The translations under genes were made by a program, and so were the position numbers. Shown here piece by piece: positions 26,253 through 35,377 of a DNA stretch of 64,000 nt. The notes beneath the pieces were generated by a model. That model saw only the letters and a program-made list of their open reading frames with translations, did no database searches and was not told the DNA's origin. This stretch comes from an uncultured Selenomonadales bacterium. GTDB lineage: Bacteria > Bacillota > Negativicutes > DSM-1736 > Dendrosporobacteraceae. The stretch spans positions 186,001-250,000 of the forward strand of contig CAMJML010000004.1 of the NCBI GenBank assembly GCA_946407015.1, in the 5' to 3' direction. The stretch's first letter is position 1, and each line of letters begins with the position of its first letter.

Positions 26253-27365
26253 GTGCAAGTAAAAAGTTTTCTGAAGCTAAACAAGAGAAAATGGCTTTAC
26301 GGGCTAATCGCTATCGGGGCAGTTATCTTGGTTGCCGGCAGTTTCCTGGGGAAGGACCGAGCGAAGCCAGCCGCTGCCAATATTCCGTTGGTCCGGACAA
26401 AACTTATCGGCAGCGCGGACAAGTCTGCTGCTTATAATTATGCCGGCGAGGTGCGCGGTCGTTACGAAAGCCAGCTGGCTTTTCAAGTGGGCGGTAAAGT
26501 GAGCAAGCGTTTTGTGGATGTGGGCATGGCTGTCCAGGCGGGCGATATTTTAATGCGGATCGATCCTAAGGATGTTAACGAAGTTATCCATAGCAATTCC
26601 GCGCAGCTAGCTGCCGCGCAAGCGCGGCAGAAACTTGCGGAAAGGAATTTGGCCCGTTATCAACAATTATATGCCCAAGCTGCTGTCAGTCGCTCTGAAC
26701 TTGATGATTATCAAAATGCTTATGATGTAGCCAGCGCTGAAATCCGTCAGGCGACAGCGCAGTATGAACAAGGCTCCAACCAGCTGGGTTATACTCAGCT
26801 GGTTGCTGAGCGATCAGGAGTTGTATCCTATATCGGAGCGGAAACCGGGCAAGTGGTCAGTGCCGGTGAAACGGTGCTGACGCTGGTGTATGATGGTGAA
26901 CGGGAGGTTGAGATTCATGTGCCGGAGAACCGTCTAAAAGAATTAAAGGAACAGCCTGAATGTGAGGTAACATTTTGGGCTCTGCCCGAGGCAAGGGTTG
27001 AAGGCCGGGTCCGGGAAATTGCGCCGATGGCCAATGCGCTTACCCGGACTTATCAAGTCCGGATTTCCTTGGTCAATCCGCCGCCTGAAGTAAATTTGGG
27101 CATGACTGCGGCTGTTAAGCTGAAACAGGGTGCCCATTCCAGCGTACCCACCATTCCCTTGACAGCATTGTATCAAACCGGGAACCAACCGTGTGTTTGG
27201 GTCGTTCAGGATAATTGGGTTACGTTGCGGGTTGTTGAGGTGGGCCTGCAAGATAATGATTCGGTACAAATACTGTCAGGGCTCCAAGACGGCGAAGTTA
27301 TTGTGACAGCGGGAGTCCATAAATTGCAAGAAAAACAGCAAATTCAAGTGATTGGGATTCAATGA
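26253..27365 (+). CDS. RND efflux periplasmic adaptor (membrane fusion protein)
   Basis: 370 aa. An N-terminal membrane anchor (LYGLIAIGAVILVAGSFLG) is followed by the lipoyl halves (FQVGGKVSKRFVDVGMAVQAGDILMRIDPKD and YTQLVAERSGVVSYIGAETGQVV), a helical hairpin between them (about residues 90-150), and a beta-barrel domain. It connects the RND pump to an outer-membrane channel; no channel gene is seen here. I chose the GTG at 26253 preceded by GAAGGAAG. It ends just before the pump gene. Confidence 0.9.
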   Translation: MQVKSFLKLNKRKWLYGLIAIGAVILVAGSFLGKDRAKPAAANIPLVRTKLIGSADKSAAYNYAGEVRGRYESQLAFQVGGKVSKRFVDVGMAVQAGDILMRIDPKDVNEVIHSNSAQLAAAQARQKLAERNLARYQQLYAQAAVSRSELDDYQNAYDVASAEIRQATAQYEQGSNQLGYTQLVAERSGVVSYIGAETGQVVSAGETVLTLVYDGEREVEIHVPENRLKELKEQPECEVTFWALPEARVEGRVREIAPMANALTRTYQVRISLVNPPPEVNLGMTAAVKLKQGAHSSVPTIPLTALYQTGNQPCVWVVQDNWVTLRVVEVGLQDNDSVQILSGLQDGEVIVTAGVHKLQEKQQIQVIGIQ

Positions 27366-27366
27366 T

Positions 27367-30300
27367 ATGGGGAAATTAAATTTAACAGAATGGGCGCTTA
27401 ACCATAGGCAATTGGTTTACTATTTTATCATGATCGTTTTTATGGCCGGAATAGTTTCTTATCAGGATTTAGGACGGATGGAGGATCCCGACTTTACGTT
27501 GCGTTTGATGGTCGTGTCTGCCAGCTGGCCCGGAGCTACTGCCCGGCAAATGGAAGAGCAGGTTACCGACAAATTGGAAAGAAAATTGCAGGATACACCG
27601 GGGCTGGATTATATCATGAGTTATTCAACCCCCGGGCAGTGTGTTATTTATGTTGCCTTAAAAGATGATGAGGTTAAAGGCAGCCAGGTCCGGCAAACGT
27701 GGTTGGAAGTGCGCAATATGGTGGAGGAAATTAAAACTGCCTTGCCGGCAGGCGTCAATGGTCCTTATTGCAATGACCGGTTTGATGATGTTTTTGGCTG
27801 TATTTATGCTTTGACAGGGCCTGACTATAGTTATGAGGAGCTAAGAGCAGAGGCTGAGCGGATTCGCCGTTCGCTGGTTAACCTTCCCAGTGTCAAAAAA
27901 ATTGAGCTGCAGGGCGTTCAAACGGAAAAAATATATATCGAAATGGAAAATGCCAAATTAGCCCGGTTAGGCCTTGCCCCTTCCGATATGATGAACGCGG
28001 TGTATAACCATAATGTGATGAGCCCTTCAGGTATGCTGGAAACGGAGAGCAGTAATTTATATTTACGGATAAGCGGCAGATTTAATCATATTGAAGATTT
28101 AAAAAATATGCCTATTTATGCGAATGGGCAAAGTTTTCGTTTAGCTGATATTGCTAAGATTTATCGCGCTTATAGTGACCCGGCTGACCCGAAAATGTTT
28201 TTTAACGGCCAACCGGCAATTGGTCTGGCTTTGTCAATGGATACAGGCGGAAACATTATTAAGCTTGGTGAGAATTTAGATCAGGCTCTTTTGAAACTCA
28301 AACAGCAGCTGCCTTTAGGTATGGAGCTGGATATTGTAGCGAATCAACCGGAAGTTGTACAGCGATCCATTCATGATTTTGTAAGGTCTTTGGCAGAAGC
28401 GATCATCATTGTATTGGTTGTTTGTTTTTTTAGTTTGGGAATACGCTCCGGGCTTGTAGTAGCTATGGGTATCCCTTTGGTTATTTGCGGTGTTTTTTTC
28501 GTGATGAAAATGCTCGGAATCGATCTTCATAAAATTTCTTTAGGCGCATTGATTATCTCTTTAGGTTTACTGGTTGATGATGCGATTATTGCCATTGAGA
28601 TGATGAAGGTTAAGCTGCAAGGGGGAATGGGGCGTTTTGCGGCTGCCTGTTACGCTTACCGGGTTACTTCTTTCCCCATGCTTACCGGGACATTAATTAC
28701 CTGCGCCGGTTTTATTCCGATGGGCTTTTCTGAGGGAACAGCTTCTGAATTTATCGGCAGTATTTTTTGGGTCATTACGATAGCTCTTTTGATTTCCTGG
28801 GTTGTCTCGGTATTAGTAACGCCGTTGTTAGGTTATAGCTTATTGAAAAGTTCTGCTGATGAGGGTTTAACAAAAAATAATATTTATAATACCCGCTTTT
28901 ATCATCAATTTAGAACCGTTTTAGTTTGGTGTTTATCTCATCGCAAGAAAGTATTAATCGGTACTTTAGCTGCGTTTATCGGTTCGGTTTTTCTAATGGG
29001 TATCGTGAAACAGGAATTCTTTCCTGAATCCTCGCGGTCGGAGATTGTTATCGATATGCGGTTGCCGCAAGGCGCTTCTGTGAAAGCCACTGAACGGGAA
29101 GCCAAACGGTTTATTGAAAAGCTGACAATGGATGCTGAGTTAACAAGCTATTCTTATTATGTTGGCAAAGGAGCGCCAAGATTTATTTTAACCGGTGATG
29201 CAGAATTTCCTAATACCAATTTAGCTCAATTTGTTATTGTTGCTAAGGATGTAGCGGTGAGGGATAGGCTGGCTAAAAAGGCCAGGGAATTATTAAGTGC
29301 TGAATTTCCGGAAGTACGCGGTAATGTGAAGTTTTTAAAAACAGGTCCGTCTTATCCCTATCCGGTTAATTTGCGCGTGACAGGTGAAGATCATGATCAG
29401 GTCCGTAACATAGCGGAACAAGTTGTAGCTAAAATGAAGCATAATCCAATCATAACCGATGTTAATCTTGATTGGAGCGAGAAAAGTCAGGTATTAAAAC
29501 TTGAGGTGGATCAAGATAAAGCCAGAATGTTAGGCGTTGATAACCAAACGCTTGCTGCTAATCTTCAAGCCCTGTTGTCAGGTTCCACGATTGCTGAATT
29601 TCGGGAAAAGGACAGGACGATCGGTATTGTTTTCCGGCTTGACCAGGAAAGCCGTAATCATTTGCTGCTGCTTAAGGATATCAATATTCCGGCGGGTAAT
29701 GGCTATGTGCCGTTAGATCAGATCGCCAAAATTAGCTATGCGGCGGAGGAAGGATTAATTTGGCGGCGTGATTTACAGCCAACCATTACTGTGCAGGCCA
29801 ATACCATTGAAGGCATCCTCAGCAATGATGCTACGCAGGCCGTTTATGACAGTCTGGACGGTCTGCGGGCAGAGCTGCCTAGTGGTTATCGCATCGACAT
29901 TGGCGGCTCTTTGGAGATGAGCTTAAAAGCAAATGGCTGGGTAATGCAGCTTGTGCCGGTTATGATTTTAGCGATTATTACTTTGTTAATGGTACAGCTA
30001 AAAAATATTCCTAAAATGCTGCTGACTTTACTTACTGCCCCAATGGGGCTGATTGGGGTTAGTATCATCCTGTTATTGACTGACAGGCCCATGGGATTTG
30101 TTGTGCAGCTGGCTATTTTGGCCTTATCGGGAATCATCATGCGGAATTCGGTGATTCTCATTGATCAAATTGAACAACATATCGAAGATGGCGAACATCC
30201 CTGGGATGCTATTGTGAATGCCGCTATTTCCCGGTTTAGGCCAATTATGCTTACTGCGGCAGCGACAATTCTGGCGATGATACCATTAGTTTCCAATGAT

Positions 30301-30429
30301 TTCTGGGGTCCTATGGCAGTCGCTATAGCAGGCGGACTTTTGGGGGCAACAATCCTTACTTTGTTAATACTGCCTGTGATGTATGCTGCTTGGTATAAAA
30401 TCCCTCAGCGGGATGATAACGCAGAATGA
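27367..30429 (+). CDS. RND family efflux permease (AcrB/HAE1-like)
   Basis: 1020 aa with the RND layout: one N-terminal helix (YYFIMIVFMAGIVSYQDLGRMEDPDF), a large periplasmic loop, a central helix bundle with GLLVDDAIIAIE, a second loop, and C-terminal helices with GIIMRNSVILIDQIE. It uses the proton gradient across the inner membrane; with its adaptor upstream it may export the newly made siderophore or a metabolite. The last residues overlap a 14-bp inverted repeat. Substrate is not readable from sequence. Confidence 0.93.
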   Translation: MGKLNLTEWALNHRQLVYYFIMIVFMAGIVSYQDLGRMEDPDFTLRLMVVSASWPGATARQMEEQVTDKLERKLQDTPGLDYIMSYSTPGQCVIYVALKDDEVKGSQVRQTWLEVRNMVEEIKTALPAGVNGPYCNDRFDDVFGCIYALTGPDYSYEELRAEAERIRRSLVNLPSVKKIELQGVQTEKIYIEMENAKLARLGLAPSDMMNAVYNHNVMSPSGMLETESSNLYLRISGRFNHIEDLKNMPIYANGQSFRLADIAKIYRAYSDPADPKMFFNGQPAIGLALSMDTGGNIIKLGENLDQALLKLKQQLPLGMELDIVANQPEVVQRSIHDFVRSLAEAIIIVLVVCFFSLGIRSGLVVAMGIPLVICGVFFVMKMLGIDLHKISLGALIISLGLLVDDAIIAIEMMKVKLQGGMGRFAAACYAYRVTSFPMLTGTLITCAGFIPMGFSEGTASEFIGSIFWVITIALLISWVVSVLVTPLLGYSLLKSSADEGLTKNNIYNTRFYHQFRTVLVWCLSHRKKVLIGTLAAFIGSVFLMGIVKQEFFPESSRSEIVIDMRLPQGASVKATEREAKRFIEKLTMDAELTSYSYYVGKGAPRFILTGDAEFPNTNLAQFVIVAKDVAVRDRLAKKARELLSAEFPEVRGNVKFLKTGPSYPYPVNLRVTGEDHDQVRNIAEQVVAKMKHNPIITDVNLDWSEKSQVLKLEVDQDKARMLGVDNQTLAANLQALLSGSTIAEFREKDRTIGIVFRLDQESRNHLLLLKDINIPAGNGYVPLDQIAKISYAAEEGLIWRRDLQPTITVQANTIEGILSNDATQAVYDSLDGLRAELPSGYRIDIGGSLEMSLKANGWVMQLVPVMILAIITLLMVQLKNIPKMLLTLLTAPMGLIGVSIILLLTDRPMGFVVQLAILALSGIIMRNSVILIDQIEQHIEDGEHPWDAIVNAAISRFRPIMLTAAATILAMIPLVSNDFWGPMAVAIAGGLLGATILTLLILPVMYAAWYKIPQRDDNAE

Positions 30430-30448
30430 TCTTAGATCATTCTGCGTT
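30418..30448 (+). terminator. hairpin overlapping the end of the RND gene
   Basis: AACGCAGAATGATC and GATCATTCTGCGTT form a perfect 14-bp stem around TTA that includes the RND stop codon. No T tract. It precedes activator element copy 3. Confidence 0.55.
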
Positions 30449-30469
30449 ATCGGTACCAGTATCCCGAAT

Positions 30470-30546
30470 ACCATAAAAGTTATCCTGTTTGTCCTAGAAA
30501 AAAAGGGAAAAATAGGATATTATTAATGATAATGATAATCAGTATC
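30470..30546 (+). promoter_or_regulatory. activator element copy 3, -10 box and Fur box, upstream of the NRPS operon
   Basis: ACCATAAAAG…ATCCTGTTTGTCCTAGAA (30470-30499), -10 box TATTAT (30518-30523) 23 bases after TTGTCC, and GATAATGATAATCAGTATC (30528-30546), a near-consensus Fur box. This is the best candidate promoter for the whole NRPS operon. Confidence 0.85.
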
Positions 30547-30621
30547 GACAATAATGTAAATAGTGATGTTGTTTAGTTGCTTTCTAGAATAAGTCTTGTT
30601 TGTTTATAAGGGGTGGATAAA

Positions 30622-30672
30622 TTGTTACAAGAAAACCTTGAGGATCAAATGAACGATGTGATTTATCCATGA
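30622..30672 (+). CDS. 16-codon leader ORF overlapping the first NRPS start
   Basis: TTG start behind AAGGGGTGG, reading MLQENLEDQMNDVIYP, with its stop overlapping the NRPS start as ATGA. The NRPS ATG at 30669 has no ribosome site of its own, so translation is probably coupled through this ORF. Confidence 0.4.
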   Translation: MLQENLEDQMNDVIYP

Positions 30673-33600
30673 GTAAAATAAAAAATGATTTGTTTCAAGT
30701 GTTAGAAAAAGTACCATTGGCGCCGTCATTACCGATTAGAGCTGCCGCGGATTGCGGTTTTTTTCAAAAGGAACATACCATCAACGCCAGGGAATGGCAG
30801 ACAATTAAAACATTTGCTTTACATTATGAGTGTTCAGTTTTGGCTATTTTGCTTGCCGCTTTGGGCGAGGTGATTAGCAGGTGGAGTTCAGGAACTCCTT
30901 TTAGTATTGTTTTAGGGCATAAAGAAGGTCATGCTTCTGGTCCTGACTGTTTATTTCCTATTGTGTTTAGGCCGGACAATTTGAGTCCTTGGTGTGAATG
31001 CTGTCAAAAAGTGGAGTCGCAGTTAAGAGGCTTGGAGCAGGGGAACTTTACATTTGATATTGATGATAGTGGGAAAGATGAAGCTATCATTTATTTGTCA
31101 AATGACGCAAGTGATTTTAATTTTTGTCCTGCGATTCATTGTGGTGAAGGTGATAACAGCTGTTTTTCTCCTGAAAAAGTACAGAAAATTGGTCTGCATT
31201 GTTCGGTTTTAGAAGGCGAATTTGGGCTCAAGGTTGCTTGGAGCGCTCCGGAGAAGCTTTTCCTTGACGATATGCTTGCCGCAATGTTTGATGCGAATCG
31301 TTTATTGCTGAATTGGCTGCTTGAAGGGAAATGGGAACAAAAGATTCCTGAACTGCTTCCGGAAAAACAAAGGTTAGTTCGCCAGGCAGTGAATGATACG
31401 TTTTTTTCTGTAGACAGCAGACTAATTCACCAAAGTTTTTTTCAACAAGCTCAGGATAACCCTGAAAGAGCGGCTTTATTTTGGCAAGAGGATGATCAAT
31501 ATCAAAGCATGACTTATGGGGAATTGGTCAATAAGGTGCTTAGCTTGGTGACGGTGCTTTTGGAACAAGGGGTCAAAAAGGGAGACAATGTAGCAGTTAG
31601 TTTAGCAAGGGGCCCAAGACAGATTATTGCTGTTTTAGCGGTGCTGGCGGCCGGTGCGGCTTATGTTCCTGTTAATTTGAGTCAGCCTATGGAACGGAGA
31701 GACAGAATATACCGTATAAGTAAAATCAAACACTTGCTAACGGACAGGAATGGCGTGGCAATTTTTGAGTCCAAAGAAAACTTAGCCATTATTTTGGTTG
31801 AGGATGGTGAGCGGCAAATTCCTGCTCCGGATTTTGTAAAGGTTTCTCCTGATTCTACCGCTTATATTATTTTTACTTCCGGTTCTACTGGCGAACCTAA
31901 AGGCGTAGAAATTGCTCATCAGGCCGCTTATAACACCGTTCAGGATATTAATATCCGTTATAGGGTGAATGAATCGGATCGGGTTTTGGCTGTATCCGCT
32001 TTGGAGTTTGACCTTTCTGTTTATGATATTTTTGGCATCCTTTCTTTAGGAGGCGCTTTAGTGCTGCAGCAAGAAGGCGAGGAGCGTGAGGCCGGAAGCT
32101 GGTTGAAGCTTATTCGTGATTGGAGGGTGACGATTTGGAATTCGGTACCGGCGTTATTGAATATGCTGCTTGCGGCAGCTGATGAACTTTCGTCATTGCG
32201 GCTTGTTTTATTATCAGGAGATTGGATTGGTTTGGATTTATATGGAAAGTTAAAAATGAAATCGCCGAATTGTAAAATGATTGGCTTGGGCGGAGCAACA
32301 GAAGCTTCTATTTGGTCTAATTATTTTGAAATAGAAAAAGTGGAAGATGCATGGCTTTCCATACCTTATGGCAAACCGCTAAGCAATCAGAGGTTTCGAG
32401 TTGTGGATAAGCTTGGCCGCGATTGCCCTGATTGGGTTGCAGGTGAACTTTGGATTGGCGGCGATGGTGTGGCCAAAGGTTATTACAACAATGCTGAATT
32501 GACAGCCAGGAGTTTTATTAAGGAAGGAAATCAGCGTTGGTATCGAACAGGCGATTTGGGACGGTATTGGCCGGACGGAAATATTGAGTTTCTTGGCAGA
32601 GTCGATCAGCAAGTTAAATTTAGGGGTTATCGGATTGAACTTGGAGAAATAGAGACAATTTTGCGGCACTATTCCGGGGCTGTTCAAGCTGTGACAATAA
32701 TGTCCTCGCAAAATGGGTTGCAGCACCTTTATGCCGTAATTGCAGCTGAAGGAAATTCTTCGGCAATGAAAGTGCTTGAGTCAGCCGACACTGTCGAATT
32801 TGATTCCGTTAGAATTGAAAATTGGGAAAAACAAGCTAAAATTGCGGAAGCTTTTATTGTAAATTTATTAGGGCTAAACAACCTGCAATATAGTCAGGAA
32901 ACCATAACTGCATTGAAAAACAGGCTATGTCTTATCGACAGTTATGGTCCGTTAATTCAGATGTGGTTAACCTGGCTTGAGGAAAGAGAAGTCATTGCGT
33001 TTTCTGAGTCTGTTTTAGAAGCCGGGGCAAGATTCCAAGAGGTATTTGCCTTTGCTGAACAGTTTACTAAAAGTGTACCTGATGTCAGCGCCGTAATGAT
33101 CGATATGGGGTTAACAGGCATAGGCATCAAATTGTTTCAAAAATTAAAGCTATACAGAGATATTCTTTGCGGTGAGATTTCCCCGGTAGTTCTTTTAGAT
33201 GATGAACTTTTGTCTCCGGAGAGTTTAACTTCTATAGATCCAGGAACAAATGAAGGAATAAGATTGATAGCCGAGAGGATAAGGCAGCTGGTAAAACAGA
33301 CCGGAAGACCGCTGCGTGCAGCTCTTTTAGAAGGAAGAAGGGGCATTATTACTGCTAAGCTGCTGGATTTGTTAGAGCCGGAGGAAATAGAACTGACTTT
33401 GTTTGAGTCCGCTTCGTCGATGATTGAGGCGGCTAAAGAGAGATTCTTGAATAGGAAGCAGGTTATTCAGTATTATCAATTGTTGGGAAATGTCGTGCCT
33501 GGGGAAGTTCGGTATTCTTATGATCTTGTTTTAGCCATAAATTCACTGCATCGTTATCCTGAGCCTAAACAAGGGATTCAGATAGCTGAAATTATGCTTA

Positions 33601-34286
33601 ACAAAAACGGCAAGCTATTTATTTTAGAGCATTGTGAATTGACACCAATAGCTAAAATAACAGCCGCTGTTTTAGAAAAAGGATTTTCCAATTTGAACTT
33701 TGAACGACGCCGGAAGGGCAACCCCATGTTGACAGCCCGGCAGTGGCAAACCGTTTTACAAAGCGTTGGTTTTGAACAGCTGAATTCTATGCCGATTAAA
33801 GGTTCTTTTACTGAATTTATTGAGGGCAGTTGTTCGGACAACATGGTAAAGCTCAAGGCAGATGAGATTTTAGCGTTTGCAGCTAACTATTTGCCAAATC
33901 ATATGCTGCCGGAAAAAATTGAAATATTACCGTGGATTCCTTTGAATAGCAATAACAAAGTGGATCGTAAAGCAATTGAAAAGATATTCGAGCTCCAAAA
34001 TACCGCGAATGTGGAGACAGAAGTTCTGGACGGTATGGAATATGAGATCGCACAAATCTGGAAAAGCCTTTTACATATAGAGGCTGTTGGCAGTAAACAA
34101 GGTTTTTTTGAATTAGGGGGAGATAGCTTGCTTGCCACCCGCTTTATTGTAGAAGTAAAAGAGAAATACGGGATCGATGTTTCGCTTAGAAAGCTGCTTG
34201 ATTCTCCAACCTTATGTGAAATAGCGGCTTGTATTGAAGAAAATATGATCGACATCAACCAACCCATGGAGGAAGGAGAAATATGA
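30669..34286 (+). CDS. NRPS: half cyclization domain, A (cysteine) with embedded MT-like domain, PCP
   Basis: 1205 aa. Residues about 1-250 resemble only the C-terminal half of a cyclization domain; the N-terminal half with DxxxxDxxS is missing. The A domain (about 265-700) has YIIFTSGSTGEPKG, FDLSVYDIFG and GGATEASIWS; the specificity residues read DLYNLSLIW, the cysteine code of PchE/HMWP2. Between A8 and A10 (about 700-1080) lies a methyltransferase-like insert without the SAM glycine motif (AALLEGRRGIITAKLL), as in the epimerase domain of PchE. A carrier domain follows (FFELGGDSLLATR, serine near residue 1152). It heads the NRPS operon. Without its own aryl-carrier or intact Cy domain it needs a partner; the free docking-Cy protein at 53124 is one candidate. 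Confidence 0.88.
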   Translation: MSKIKNDLFQVLEKVPLAPSLPIRAAADCGFFQKEHTINAREWQTIKTFALHYECSVLAILLAALGEVISRWSSGTPFSIVLGHKEGHASGPDCLFPIVFRPDNLSPWCECCQKVESQLRGLEQGNFTFDIDDSGKDEAIIYLSNDASDFNFCPAIHCGEGDNSCFSPEKVQKIGLHCSVLEGEFGLKVAWSAPEKLFLDDMLAAMFDANRLLLNWLLEGKWEQKIPELLPEKQRLVRQAVNDTFFSVDSRLIHQSFFQQAQDNPERAALFWQEDDQYQSMTYGELVNKVLSLVTVLLEQGVKKGDNVAVSLARGPRQIIAVLAVLAAGAAYVPVNLSQPMERRDRIYRISKIKHLLTDRNGVAIFESKENLAIILVEDGERQIPAPDFVKVSPDSTAYIIFTSGSTGEPKGVEIAHQAAYNTVQDINIRYRVNESDRVLAVSALEFDLSVYDIFGILSLGGALVLQQEGEEREAGSWLKLIRDWRVTIWNSVPALLNMLLAAADELSSLRLVLLSGDWIGLDLYGKLKMKSPNCKMIGLGGATEASIWSNYFEIEKVEDAWLSIPYGKPLSNQRFRVVDKLGRDCPDWVAGELWIGGDGVAKGYYNNAELTARSFIKEGNQRWYRTGDLGRYWPDGNIEFLGRVDQQVKFRGYRIELGEIETILRHYSGAVQAVTIMSSQNGLQHLYAVIAAEGNSSAMKVLESADTVEFDSVRIENWEKQAKIAEAFIVNLLGLNNLQYSQETITALKNRLCLIDSYGPLIQMWLTWLEEREVIAFSESVLEAGARFQEVFAFAEQFTKSVPDVSAVMIDMGLTGIGIKLFQKLKLYRDILCGEISPVVLLDDELLSPESLTSIDPGTNEGIRLIAERIRQLVKQTGRPLRAALLEGRRGIITAKLLDLLEPEEIELTLFESASSMIEAAKERFLNRKQVIQYYQLLGNVVPGEVRYSYDLVLAINSLHRYPEPKQGIQIAEIMLNKNGKLFILEHCELTPIAKITAAVLEKGFSNLNFERRRKGNPMLTARQWQTVLQSVGFEQLNSMPIKGSFTEFIEGSCSDNMVKLKADEILAFAANYLPNHMLPEKIEILPWIPLNSNNKVDRKAIEKIFELQNTANVETEVLDGMEYEIAQIWKSLLHIEAVGSKQGFFELGGDSLLATRFIVEVKEKYGIDVSLRKLLDSPTLCEIAACIEENMIDINQPMEEGEI

Positions 34287-35377
34287 TCGGTATTATTGGC
34301 GGTTATGGCGATGTTGGTTTGGAGGCGGCGAGGGCTTTTTTGAAGCTTGGAAAAAGCAATTTGAAAATAGGCGGCAGAAACCCTCAGGCAGTAAGCAGTG
34401 AAATTAGAAGTGAGTTTTCTACTGCTGAATGGGCAGCTGTTGATATTCATAATGTCCAAAGTTTAGCGTCTTTTTGTCAAGATTGTAATTTGATCGTAAA
34501 TTGTGCGGGTCCGTCAAGCCGGTTTTCTGCCCGGGTAGCTCAACTGTGTTTAGAAAAAGGTTGTCATTGTGTTGATGCAGGTACAGATGACAAGTTAGCA
34601 ACATTACAAGAACAATCAGGTGAAACAGTTGTTATTCATGCTGCGGGGGCGATACCGGGACTATCCGGCTTATTGCCGCGTTGGCTGGGAGCTTCTTTTG
34701 ATAAAGTCGATTCCCTGATTTCTTACACGGGTATGCTGGATGAGTTTACGGCTGCTGCGGCTGAGGATTATCTCGCCGGGGTAATAAAAGCTAATAAGCC
34801 ATTAGCAGCTTGGCAAGATGGGGAATGTATGATCGGGGTACTGAGAAAACAAAAGGCTGAGCTGCCCTTTTTTCCGCATGAAGTTACTTTATATCCGTAT
34901 TTTGATAAAGAAACCGAATTTGTGGCGAAATCCTTGGGATTACATGATGGTAAATGGTATTTAGCCAATGAAGGCAGCCGGGTCGCGGCTTTACTGGAAG
35001 AAATCAGCATTCAATTTTGGACAAATCCTAAGGCTGCGGTTGAACGTATTTGCCAGGCTTCTAAACTGGATGCTGCAGGCAGAGAAAAGTATCTAAGATT
35101 TATTATGCAGCTTGATGGCTTCATTCATGGCAGTAAAGCAACGCGCACGTTAGTCTTACAGGCAGAGAAACCCTCAGCCGTCATTGGTTCGGCAGCAGCA
35201 GCAGCAGGTGTTGCTGTCTTAGCAGGAAATGTGCCGGCAGGAGTCAGGCCTCTTTCGGAAATTGCTGCACTGAATATCGTGATCGATAAATTACAAGAAT
35301 TAGGCTGTCAGAGTATGTTCAAGGTAGTTGATCTTTCGATAGAACAATTATTACAACCCATGGAAGGTGAACTATGA
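34283..35377 (+). CDS. saccharopine dehydrogenase-like NAD(P)-binding protein
   Basis: 364 aa. The N-terminal Rossmann fold reads MIGIIGGYGDVGLEAARAFL and NLIVNCAGPSSRF; the rest (about 130-360) matches the general saccharopine dehydrogenase-like catalytic fold, with GAIPGLSGLLPRWL. It overlaps the NRPS gene upstream by four bases and the imide reductase gene downstream by four (ATGA at each), so it is an integral part of the pathway. Pyochelin and yersiniabactin loci have no equivalent that I recall. It could be an extra ring reductase or an opine-type condensing enzyme; the reaction is unknown. Confidence 0.75.
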   Translation: MIGIIGGYGDVGLEAARAFLKLGKSNLKIGGRNPQAVSSEIRSEFSTAEWAAVDIHNVQSLASFCQDCNLIVNCAGPSSRFSARVAQLCLEKGCHCVDAGTDDKLATLQEQSGETVVIHAAGAIPGLSGLLPRWLGASFDKVDSLISYTGMLDEFTAAAAEDYLAGVIKANKPLAAWQDGECMIGVLRKQKAELPFFPHEVTLYPYFDKETEFVAKSLGLHDGKWYLANEGSRVAALLEEISIQFWTNPKAAVERICQASKLDAAGREKYLRFIMQLDGFIHGSKATRTLVLQAEKPSAVIGSAAAAAGVAVLAGNVPAGVRPLSEIAALNIVIDKLQELGCQSMFKVVDLSIEQLLQPMEGEL

